A DNA stretch of 12,327 nucleotides, taken from Methylococcaceae bacterium UBA662. GTDB lineage: Bacteria; Pseudomonadota; Gammaproteobacteria; Methylococcales; Methylomonadaceae. The position numbers and the translations under genes are program-made. Below, piece by piece: positions 7,199 to 12,327 of the stretch. Location of the stretch: contig DBNW01000031.1 in the NCBI GenBank assembly GCA_002299425.1, forward strand, positions 1 to 12,327, written 5' to 3'. Each line of letters begins with the position of its first letter. Within the stretch, counting starts at the first letter, position 1. The notes below the pieces were generated by a model. It was not told the origin of the DNA. It saw only the letters and a program-made list of their open reading frames with translations, and made no database searches.

Positions 7199-7750
7199 TC
7201 AAGTTCCTAAACCTAAATGCCGTGCCGCCATCAATACGCCAATGACGGTCAGGCTGTCTTTGAGTTCATTGCGGTGAACCATGTCCAATAACTGTGTAAA
7301 CGGCAGTTTCCGCAGCGTCAGTTGTTCGGTTTCATCCGGCTGCGGTTGGCCAAAGCACAAGTCCGTTGCCACAAACACAAAGGCATGCTCGTTAGTGACG
7401 GAATTGCTGGTGTTAAATTCATAAATCAATGCCCACTGCGCGGCTGTAATGCCGGTTTCCTCCAGCAACTCGCGTTGCGCCGAAGCCAACGGTGAGACCT
7501 GTTTGTCGCCGCCGCCCTCGGGGATTTCCCAACTGTATTCGCCGAGCGGGAAACGGTATTGCCCGACGATGTAGGTGTTGCCTTCGGCATCAATCGGCAC
7601 GATGCCAATCGCCCAGTTTTTAAAATCGACACAGGTATAAACGCCGTCTGTCCCGGAAGGGGTGATGACATCATGGTGCGCGATGCGAATCCAGGCGGTT
7701 TCATGCACGGTTTTTTGGGTCAACACGGTCCAGGGGTTTTGTTCTGACAC
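7199..7750 (-). CDS. Nudix hydrolase, ADP-ribose pyrophosphatase-like
   Basis: A 183-residue Nudix-fold hydrolase, likely cleaving a nucleoside diphosphate linked to another group; ADP-ribose is the likeliest substrate from general resemblance, but this is inference. The Nudix box spans about 79-101: EIPEGGG leads into it and RELLEETGI carries the metal-binding glutamates (Glu94, Glu97, Glu98). The first glutamate of the consensus G-x5-E is Val85 here, while the glycine (Gly79) and the spacing are kept. The upstream strand FKNWAIGIVPIDAEGNTYIVGQYRFP is typical of ADP-ribose-type members, where aromatic and arginine residues sit before the box. Translation starts at GTG (7750) with GGAG 11 nt upstream; no later methionine would leave the fold intact. 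A promoter is visible at 7823-7851. The BatD-like gene follows after 48 nt. Confidence 0.88.
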   Translation of the reverse strand: MSEQNPWTVLTQKTVHETAWIRIAHHDVITPSGTDGVYTCVDFKNWAIGIVPIDAEGNTYIVGQYRFPLGEYSWEIPEGGGDKQVSPLASAQRELLEETGITAAQWALIYEFNTSNSVTNEHAFVFVATDLCFGQPQPDETEQLTLRKLPFTQLLDMVHRNELKDSLTVIGVLMAARHLGLGT

Positions 7751-7785
7751 GGCTTTACGCTCTCCAGCACACGGTTTAAAGGGTT

Positions 7786-7817
7786 TGCCGCCGGTCTTCG
7801 GTTTTTAAAGGGCGGCA
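7786..7817 (-). other. Predicted 5'-terminal stem-loop of the Nudix transcript
   Basis: TGCCGCC and GGCGGCA form a 7-bp stem with an 18-nt loop. Given the promoter at 7823-7851, transcription should begin near 7816, so the stem would lie at the very 5' end of the mRNA. Such stems often stabilise transcripts; no regulatory ligand is suggested by the sequence. Confidence 0.4.
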
Positions 7818-7822
7818 GGCTC

Positions 7823-7851
7823 ATTGTCGGTAAAACCGCTATTAAACTCAA
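7823..7851 (-). promoter_or_regulatory. Sigma70-type promoter for the Nudix-BatD pair
   Basis: On the minus strand, TTGAGT (7851-7846) and GACAAT (7828-7823) are separated by exactly 17 nt, matching four of six and four to five of six consensus positions. The position, about 70 nt before the GTG start at 7750, suits a promoter for both genes. Confidence 0.55.
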
Positions 7852-7910
7852 CCGTCGCCACCACTTAAGTTTTGCCGCTAAGCTTAACCAGCCCTGAACA
7901 TTTTCAGCCG

Positions 7911-7929
7911 CTTAAGGTTTTAAAGCAAA
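7911..7929 (+). repeat. 19-nt short repeat, copy 2 (pilV upstream region)
   Basis: CTTAAGGTTTTAAAGCAAA differs from the copy at 1962-1980 at a single position. It lies directly before the 13-A tract. Confidence 0.5.
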
Positions 7930-8048
7930 AAAGCAAAAAAAAAAAAATCGTCTACACTAAAAAACACCCAAAAAGCGTCAGCCTAACAAGGCTTTATTCC
8001 CTTATTTTGCTGTTTATGAAAAGACAACTGTTTTGTCGGTTAAAAGCC

Positions 8049-8516
8049 ATGCCTTACAAATCTTGTCACGGTTTCACCTTAGTGGAAGTGTTAGTGTCTC
8101 TTGTTATCTTGGCACTGGGCATTTTAGGTACGATCGCCATGCAAACTTACGCCCTTAACGACAGCCAAGACGCCTATTTGAGAACACAAGCCATTTTTCT
8201 GGTCCACGACATCGGCGATAGGATACGGGCAAATACCGCTGGCTGGGCCTTTGTCCCGTCGCCTTTTGACTTCGCCTGCAATCAGCCGGGAGCCAATTGC
8301 TTACCCGTACAAATGGCGCAATTCGATTACGGGTACTGGCAAAACGCAGTCGCTACGCAATTGCCGGGCGGCGTAGGCGAGGTGCACAGGCGGGGGGCGT
8401 TGTGTTCGGGCGCTGCTGCCGAAGGCTTAGGGGTAAAAATCACTTGGCCAAGGGCCAATGTCGATATCACTAATCGGCTGGGTCCGGCCTGTTTTTCTGT
8501 GGATATTGTGCTATGA
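8049..8516 (+). CDS. pilV: Type IV pilus minor pilin PilV-like
   Basis: A prepilin of about 155 residues. The leader MPYKSCHG ends at the prepilin peptidase site G|FTLVE, with the conserved glutamate at mature position 5, followed by a hydrophobic helix (VEVLVSLVILALGILGTIAMQ). The sequence after the helix (DAYLRTQAIFLVHDIGDRIRAN) matches the PilV pattern of a long amphipathic helix, and the C-terminal part ends in a GVKITW beta strand typical of PilV. In known systems PilV with FimU, PilW and PilX primes assembly of the type IV pilus and sits at its tip. The start is uncertain: ATG at 8049 gives an 8-residue leader, ATG at 8016 would give 19; neither has a good ribosome-binding site. The stop overlaps the pilW start (ATGA), implying an operon. 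Four cysteines lie in the mature globular part and may form disulfides. Confidence 0.85.
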   Translation: MPYKSCHGFTLVEVLVSLVILALGILGTIAMQTYALNDSQDAYLRTQAIFLVHDIGDRIRANTAGWAFVPSPFDFACNQPGANCLPVQMAQFDYGYWQNAVATQLPGGVGEVHRRGALCSGAAAEGLGVKITWPRANVDITNRLGPACFSVDIVL

Positions 8517-9472
8517 AGCCTCGGCAGAACGGTTTTAGCTTGGTCGAATTGATCGTTACCTTGTTGATTAGTGCGCTGCTGATTGCGGCCGTCTCCACGT
8601 TGCTGCTGCAAAGCAGGCGGATGTTCGCTAAGCAACAGGCGTTAAGCGTGCTGGTGGAAGACGGCCGCTATGCCGTCGAGGTGATCGCACGCGAGTTGCG
8701 GCTGGCGGGCTTTTTGGTGCATCCGAACCGGCCGCTGGCGGAACCCCCCAATTACAGAAGACAGGATTTGTTTAGCCTGCAAAACAATGTGACCGATTCC
8801 GGCATTGACCTTGCCCCAAACGAACACATCCGGGGCAGTTTTAACGGCTCCGGTTTCGCCAACCCGGCTGATACCAACCGCATGGTTTTTCGGTATCAAA
8901 TCAATCCTAGCGGCAGTTGCAGCGACCGGCAATTTACCGTCAAGGCCGAGTGCCGCGACCAAGGTTTCGTCTGGACAGCCGGGGGTATCGACCTCGACTT
9001 AGGCGGCACTCCGTGCAGTGCCTTGGTTGATGATGAAAAGGGTGGGGTGCTGGCTTTCACCAAGGCCATTTATTTTTTTGTCAATGACACCGGAACGGGT
9101 CCGGCCCTATCGTGCCGGGCGGCAACCCTGCGAAGAATTCTCGGTACCCCTGCCGTTTCCGGCACGGTGGTGGATGATAACGCTGGCCAGGCCATGCCTT
9201 TGGTTTCCAATGTCGAGGCACTGCATATTTTTTACGGGGAAGACACCGATGCGGACGGTTTTGCCAACCGCTACGTCACAGCAGACTTCGTGGCCAATTG
9301 GGTCGGTGTGGTGGCGGCTAGGTTTTATCTGGTGCTAAGGAGTGCGGAAACCGGCGTGGCCACCGGCGACACCTCCACCTACCGCGTAGAAGACCAAACT
9401 TTCAACGTGCTAGACCCTGGCGCGCGGCGGTTATACCGCGTTTTTACTACCACAGTCGCGTTAAGAAACTGA
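8513..9472 (+). CDS. pilW: Type IV pilus minor pilin PilW-like
   Basis: A prepilin of 319 residues with leader MKPRQNG, cleavage before FSLVE and glutamate at mature position 5. The helix VELIVTLLISALLIAAVSTLLLQS is followed by QALSVLVEDGRYAVEVIARELRLAGF, the segment that marks PilW (COG4966): helix, then ARELRxAGF. The C-terminal part contains NVEALHIFYGEDTDADGFANRY, a stretch typical of PilW proteins with acidic residues that might bind calcium, and a VVAARFYLVLRS strand. The length is within the usual PilW range. PilW belongs to the minor-pilin priming complex in the inner membrane and at the pilus tip. The start overlaps the pilV stop by 4 nt and pilX starts 1 nt after its stop, so the three genes are expressed together. 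Confidence 0.9.
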   Translation: MKPRQNGFSLVELIVTLLISALLIAAVSTLLLQSRRMFAKQQALSVLVEDGRYAVEVIARELRLAGFLVHPNRPLAEPPNYRRQDLFSLQNNVTDSGIDLAPNEHIRGSFNGSGFANPADTNRMVFRYQINPSGSCSDRQFTVKAECRDQGFVWTAGGIDLDLGGTPCSALVDDEKGGVLAFTKAIYFFVNDTGTGPALSCRAATLRRILGTPAVSGTVVDDNAGQAMPLVSNVEALHIFYGEDTDADGFANRYVTADFVANWVGVVAARFYLVLRSAETGVATGDTSTYRVEDQTFNVLDPGARRLYRVFTTTVALRN

Positions 9473-9473
9473 T

Positions 9474-10103
9474 ATGAAAAACTTACACCGACCTAGGTAT
9501 TGGGCCTTTCAACGTTTAGCATCCCAGCAAGGCGCCGTGTTGGTGTTCAGCTTGTTGATACTGCTGGTAATAACGGTGGTGGGCGTAGGCATGGTGCAAC
9601 AAAACCGCACCCAGTTCATGATGGCCGAAAACACCCAGATGCAAACTACAGCTTTCGCCAATGCGGAAAATCTTTTGCGTGCTGCGGAAAATTTCATCGC
9701 CAATCAGCGTTATGTCACCTGGCCGTTGCCTGAACCCCTGCCCAGTGAATGCGTAGGCCAACCCTGCCCCACATACCACTGCAAAACCCCGGGCGGTATA
9801 TTCCAGCAATTGTTGCCGGGGGATTTAGGCGGTGGTGCGGTTTTGGGCGCGGTTTTGGGCATGGACTTGCCTGATGCTTTAGGCTCTAACGTGGAGATTA
9901 CCCGCACGGTGTGCTTAAGTTTTGCTGCTGTCGGCCAACAAACCGAGGATTGCAGCGGCACCCCGCCGTTAGCTTTTTGCGCCGCCAGTTTGGGCAACAA
10001 CCAGTGCCATACCGAGGTTTACACCGTACTGGCGACGGTGGTCGATACCGCCCACAACCGGCGTACGCTGGAGTCCAGCTATGCAGTGCGGTGCGATAAC
10101 TGA
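9474..10103 (+). CDS. pilX: Type IV pilus assembly protein PilX-like
   Basis: A 209-residue protein with a 20-residue basic leader ending QQG|AVLVF, then one membrane helix (AVLVFSLLILLVITVVGVGMVQQN) and the PilX-type segment FMMAENTQMQTTAFANAENLLRAAE, in which methionine-rich and ANAE motifs are typical of PilX (COG4726). Mature position 5 is phenylalanine rather than glutamate, as in the related GspK pseudopilin that caps the complex. Several cysteines (CVGQPCPTYHC, later CSGTPPLAFC) may form disulfides in the periplasm. The gene follows pilW by 1 nt. A 161-nt gap with a hairpin then separates it from the DUF4114-like gene. Confidence 0.85.
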   Translation: MKNLHRPRYWAFQRLASQQGAVLVFSLLILLVITVVGVGMVQQNRTQFMMAENTQMQTTAFANAENLLRAAENFIANQRYVTWPLPEPLPSECVGQPCPTYHCKTPGGIFQQLLPGDLGGGAVLGAVLGMDLPDALGSNVEITRTVCLSFAAVGQQTEDCSGTPPLAFCAASLGNNQCHTEVYTVLATVVDTAHNRRTLESSYAVRCDN

Positions 10104-10148
10104 GCCGAGCCTGTGGCAAAAACAATGGACAGTACCCGCAAGCAGGAC

Positions 10149-10172
10149 TCAGGCGTTTTATTAACCGCCTGA
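10149..10172 (+). other. Stem-loop downstream of pilX
   Basis: TCAGGCG and CGCCTGA form a 7-bp stem with a 10-nt AT-rich loop. No T-run follows, so it is not a typical intrinsic terminator; it may protect the 3' end of the pilVWX message or separate its expression from the next gene. Confidence 0.4.
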
Positions 10173-10251
10173 TAAGCTTGAAAAAATGGCTAGACAAGAA
10201 GTTTTTTACCCGATAACTACCGGCAATAAACCCGGAACACTTAATTTTTTT

Positions 10252-10257
10252 GAGGAG
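10252..10257 (+). promoter_or_regulatory. Strong ribosome binding site of the DUF4114-like gene
   Basis: TGAGGAG ends 7 nt before the ATG at 10265 and is the best ribosome-binding site in the pilin region. It rules out the in-frame TTG at 10250, which overlaps it. Confidence 0.8.
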
Positions 10258-10264
10258 AACGACA

Positions 10265-11275
10265 ATGCAATACCCGCGCAAACTAAAATTCACTGCCCGC
10301 CCGTGTCAAGCGGCGGTGCTGGCCTTATTCGCGGCCTTACCCGCCCTGTCCCAAGCCAGTTGCCCGACCACCCCGTTGTCAGGTGCTTGGACGGCGTTAG
10401 GCAGCTTTAACACCAGCAATGGTATGCCGAATGGCATGACCAACAGCACGGCCTTAATCCCCTCCGACATTGTCACCCGGGTCAACCGGCTTTTAGGTGC
10501 CGAAGGCAGAAACATCGCCAACAACCCCGAAACCCAAGCCTTGTTAACCGATGATTTGGGCGGCAACCTGTTTTTAACCAAAAACGCCAACATAAAAGTA
10601 GTTTTCTTGAACGAGGGTGCCGGTTATACAAATTCCATTGGCTTTTTTAAATTTACTAAGGCCGGCTTGCCCAGACCTGCCATTACCGGTGAGCGCATCA
10701 TTTTTTCCAATGCCTCAAGCCCGCCTTTAAGTTCTGGTCACACCGTGGATTTAGGCAATTTTCTCGCCGGGGAGGCCGTCGGCTTTACCGTAGTCTCCAA
10801 CGGCTGGAGCAGCCCTTCCGTAAGATCCCGTCCGGCCACGGCCATTTTCCGCACCGTCAGAGCCTTAAACCCGGAAGTCCCACCTAGAAATGCCCACACC
10901 GTGTTGTTGTCAAACCCAGAGAACCGGTTGCTGGTGTTGGCCATGGAAGATTTAAACCGTGAAAACAGAGCTTGTAACGATCATGGCCACCAAACCGATG
11001 ATGACTTCAACGACATCATCCTGGCAATTTTGGTAGAACCCTTCGATGCTGTGGACACCGGCACTATCCCCGATGTGGACACCGGCACTACTTCGGGTAC
11101 CCCAGAAAACCCAGACGAACCCCTCAGCAGCGGCGGTAACACGCCGCTGATTGGTACAGGCGATGATCCCACCTACAGCAGCGGCACGCCGCCTACCCAC
11201 ACCGGCGGCGGCAGCCGAGCCATTGGCGTCAGTGGTCGCCAAACCTGGCACGAGAGCACCGAATCAAGACAGTAA
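10265..11275 (+). CDS. Secreted DUF4114-like protein inside the minor-pilin cluster
   Basis: A 336-residue exported protein. A signal peptide spans about 1-31 (basic start, AAVLALFAALPALSQA, probable cut before SCP). The body resembles DUF4114 proteins: VVFLNEGAGYTNSIGFFKF (112-130), VDLGNFLAGEAVGFTVVSNGW (161-181) and the signature LLVLAMEDL ... DDDFNDIILAI (222-255), where the acidic cluster probably binds calcium. After residue 260 there is a low-complexity tail of about 75 residues rich in Gly, Thr, Pro, Ser and Asp, containing two copies of DVDTGT/AVDTGT. No membrane segment or sorting signal is seen at the C-terminus. It lies after pilX, where pilY1 is usually found, but has no beta-propeller length (PilY1 is over 1000 residues). 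I infer that it could be an adhesin or cargo of the pilus; the domain itself has no established function. Confidence 0.75.
   Translation: MQYPRKLKFTARPCQAAVLALFAALPALSQASCPTTPLSGAWTALGSFNTSNGMPNGMTNSTALIPSDIVTRVNRLLGAEGRNIANNPETQALLTDDLGGNLFLTKNANIKVVFLNEGAGYTNSIGFFKFTKAGLPRPAITGERIIFSNASSPPLSSGHTVDLGNFLAGEAVGFTVVSNGWSSPSVRSRPATAIFRTVRALNPEVPPRNAHTVLLSNPENRLLVLAMEDLNRENRACNDHGHQTDDDFNDIILAILVEPFDAVDTGTIPDVDTGTTSGTPENPDEPLSSGGNTPLIGTGDDPTYSSGTPPTHTGGGSRAIGVSGRQTWHESTESRQ
11051..11090 (+). repeat. 16-nt direct repeat in the tail of the DUF4114-like gene
   Basis: GTGGACACCGGCACTA occurs at 11051-11066 and 11075-11090, a period of 24 nt (8 codons), encoding VDTGT twice. The identity at nucleotide level suggests a recent in-frame duplication in the low-complexity tail. 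Confidence 0.8.
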
Positions 11276-11294
11276 GTTAACGCGCACGGCCAGT

Positions 11295-11323
11295 TACCGG
11301 GGGTGGGCAAACCGCCCTTGGTA
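11295..11323 (+). other. 12-bp RNA hairpin between DUF4114-like gene and FimU-like gene
   Basis: TACCGGGGGTGG (11295-11306) pairs with CCGCCCTTGGTA (11312-11323) around the loop GCAAA. Three of the pairs are G-U and form only in the plus-strand transcript. No T-run follows, so it is probably an mRNA processing or stability element rather than an intrinsic terminator. Confidence 0.6.
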
Positions 11324-11360
11324 CTTGTGCTGATTAAAAAACCTCAAACCAGACCCTTCC

Positions 11361-11912
11361 ATGCAGGCACCCGCCATAGCCAGCCGCCGCAACCCATCAT
11401 TCATTGCCGCCGGCTTCACCTTAGTGGAGTTATTGGTCGTGCTGGCGATTATTGCCATTACCGCCAGCATCGCCATTCCCTCGTTCAATCGTTTTGTCAG
11501 CAATGCCCGGCTGGTTGCAGAAACCAATAAACTGGTCGAGGCAATCCGCATGGCCCGAAGCAAAGCGGTCAGCAGCCATTTTAACGTCATCGTCGCCCCC
11601 GCCACAGCGGGGAATTGGAACGGCGGCATCCGGGTGTTCATGGACATGGACGGCAATCAAGTGATGGACAGCGGCGAGGAGCTGCAAAGCTACGGCCCGC
11701 CGGTGGCTTCAATTACCGTAAGCAGTACTTTTGACAATCGGATTACCTACCGGCCCGATGGCCGGGCGCAAGCAGGCAGCATTTTTATTTGCGCGGATAG
11801 CAACAACCCCGATTACCGGCGTATTGTCATAGCCTTGGCCGGCAGGATACAGACAGTACGCTTAGCGGACGACACCAATCCACTTCCTGTTGCTCGATGT
11901 CCCTGGTCGTGA
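11361..11912 (+). CDS. Type IV pilus minor pilin FimU/GspH-like
   Basis: A prepilin of 183 residues. The 18-residue leader MQAPAIASRRNPSFIAAG is cut before FTLVE, with glutamate at mature position 5, and the helix ELLVVLAIIAITASIAIPSF follows. The segment RFVSNARLVAETNKLVEAIRMARSKAVSSH is the GspH/FimT alpha1-C pattern, and the globular part GGIRVFMDMDGNQVMDSGEEL plus ITYRPDGRA and FICAD ... RRIVIALAGRIQT is the GspH domain. It would join PilV, PilW and PilX in the priming complex. In many clusters this gene comes first, but here it is last, 85 nt after the DUF4114-like gene. The ATG at 11361 has a poor ribosome-binding site; no better start is available. The tail CPWS contains one of only two cysteines. 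Confidence 0.85.
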   Translation: MQAPAIASRRNPSFIAAGFTLVELLVVLAIIAITASIAIPSFNRFVSNARLVAETNKLVEAIRMARSKAVSSHFNVIVAPATAGNWNGGIRVFMDMDGNQVMDSGEELQSYGPPVASITVSSTFDNRITYRPDGRAQAGSIFICADSNNPDYRRIVIALAGRIQTVRLADDTNPLPVARCPWS

Positions 11913-11922
11913 TGCTAGGGTC

Positions 11923-11979
11923 GTAGATTGGGTTGCTAAACAGCAGGCAACCTTACTCGCGGAACTTGACCAACCTTAC
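11923..11979. repeat. Degenerate palindromic element between FimU-like gene and IS
   Basis: GTAGATTGGGTTGC (11923-11936) faces two copies of CAACCTTAC (11948-11956 and 11971-11979). GGTTGC/GCAACC gives a 6-bp stem with a 10-nt loop, and GTA-ATTGG can pair imperfectly with CCAACCTTAC. It resembles a decayed REP-like unit but is too degenerate to be certain. Confidence 0.35.
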
Positions 11980-12009
11980 GCGCCTCATTAGGCTTTACTT
12001 TCATTAACT

Positions 12010-12327
12010 GAGACCTTTGCGCAAACAGCAAAAACTTCGGCTGAAGGGTCAAATGCCCATTTTTTGGAATAGCCCTGGGTATGAATGGACAGTATGGGAT
12101 TGAAATACCCCTTTATCTCGCCGTTTTTCATAAAATCTTGGTTCCTGTCCGCCTCTCTATTAGCGGCATGGGACAGCGTTATCCGGCCATTGCCATCATT
12201 TCAACCTGGACAGCCATGCCGCGCTTGATGTTATAGGCCATCGCCGCCAGCATGAAGCGGGCTTGGTTGCGCTTGATCCCCAGGTAACGCGCCTTGGCGA
12301 TGCCATAATGCTGTTTGAGGATGCCGA
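12010..12327 (-). mobile_element. End of an IS5-family insertion sequence (incomplete in window)
   Basis: The transposase reading into the window from the right is followed by about 170 nt without a gene, ending at GAGACCTTTGCGCAAA (12010-12025), a sequence like the terminal inverted repeat of many IS5-family elements. A hairpin formed by CTGTCC (12145-12150) and GGACAG (12171-12176) lies right after the transposase stop. The other terminus is outside the window, so the inverted repeat and the target duplication cannot be confirmed. Confidence 0.6.
12179..12327 (-). CDS. IS5-family transposase, C-terminal fragment
   Basis: The last 48 residues of a transposase that continues beyond the right edge of the window. 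The segment HYGIAKARYLGIKRNQARF, then AMAYNIKRG, matches the C-terminus of IS5-family DDE transposases, where a lysine follows the catalytic glutamate (outside the window) and the helix ends in A-x-N-x-(K/R)-R. The stop TAA lies at 12181-12179. Because the catalytic core is outside, it cannot be judged whether the enzyme is intact. Transcription points toward the pilin cluster, convergent with it. Confidence 0.8.
   Translation of the reverse strand, partial: GILKQHYGIAKARYLGIKRNQARFMLAAMAYNIKRGMAVQVEMMAMAG

Larger units (their letters stand above)
7751..8048. other. Divergent intergenic region between Nudix gene and pilV
   Basis: About 300 nt without a supported gene. It contains the Nudix promoter and 5' stem-loop on the minus strand, the second copy of a 19-nt repeat (7911-7929) and a run of 13 A (7935-7947). 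A TACACT hexamer at 7953-7958 could be a -10 element for pilV, but no good -35 lies at the correct distance. An open frame continues upstream of pilV from 7872 but is lysine-rich from the A tract and lacks prepilin-leader character, so I treat it as non-coding. Confidence 0.6.

Noticed and set aside
7790..7806. Possible terminator CCGGTCTTCGG followed by TTTTT
   Set aside because: The stem would be only three base pairs, and no plus-strand gene ends nearby. The 7-bp stem on the minus transcript explains the region better.
7872..8048. Longer PilV reading frame starting at 7872
   Set aside because: A prepilin leader of some 67 residues would be abnormal, and the extension is mostly lysine codons from the A tract. 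ATG at 8016 remains possible.
10104..10264. Possible c-di-GMP riboswitch or other structured leader before the DUF4114-like gene
   Set aside because: I looked for the GEMM core and found none; only a simple 7-bp stem is present.
11128..11149. Hairpin CAGCGGCG/CGCCGCTG
   Set aside because: It is a perfect 8-bp inverted repeat but lies inside coding sequence for the Ser/Gly tail and has no T-run; probably a by-product of GC-rich Ser and Gly codons.
10265..11275. Identification of this gene as PilY1
   Set aside because: It is far too short and lacks the C-terminal beta-propeller and the calcium-loop pattern of PilY1; DUF4114-like motifs fit instead.
1..12327. CRISPR array, tRNA or rRNA genes
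   Set aside because: No regularly spaced repeats of suitable length and no tRNA or rRNA-like segments were seen by eye on either strand.

Overview
The window looks like a gammaproteobacterial chromosome of fairly high GC. The gene content (trpE-trpG overlap, [NiFe]-hydrogenase maturation genes, PilV/PilW/PilX-type minor pilins, an IS5-like transposase) and the intergenic palindromes would suit a methanotroph-like lineage such as Methylococcales. That order-level guess is weak because no taxonomic marker is present.

Layout. (1) 1-1051: the 3' end of trpE overlaps a complete trpG, together the two subunits of anthranilate synthase; trpD and trpC do not follow. (2) 1127-5361: a tight hypB-hypD-hypF cluster encodes Ni-delivery GTPase HypB, Fe-S scaffold HypD and carbamoyltransferase HypF. 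These serve the Ni and Fe(CN)2CO assembly of [NiFe] hydrogenases, but hypA, hypC and hypE are absent from the window. (3) 5367-5446: two REP-like hairpins in inverted orientation fill the gap between convergent genes. (4) 5462-7750, minus strand: a Nudix hydrolase gene followed by a BatD-like membrane-anchored protein gene, with a credible sigma70 promoter and a 5'-terminal stem-loop in front of the Nudix gene. (5) 7751-8048: divergent intergenic region with a 13-A tract and a 19-nt sequence almost identical to one in front of hypD.

(6) 8049-11912: a type IV pilus minor-pilin cluster in the order pilV, pilW, pilX, a secreted DUF4114-like protein, then a FimU/GspH-type pilin. The three prepilin genes overlap or nearly abut. 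The secreted protein sits where the tip adhesin PilY1 is usually found in such clusters but does not look like PilY1. I regard this as the best candidate in the window for something little described: a small DUF4114 protein possibly acting as pilus-tip cargo or adhesin. A 12-bp hairpin with three G-U pairs separates it from the last pilin gene.

(7) 11913-12327: a degenerate palindrome, then the end of an IS5-family insertion sequence whose transposase enters from the right on the minus strand. The IS may separate the pilin cluster from whatever originally followed it.

No tRNA, rRNA or CRISPR array was seen.
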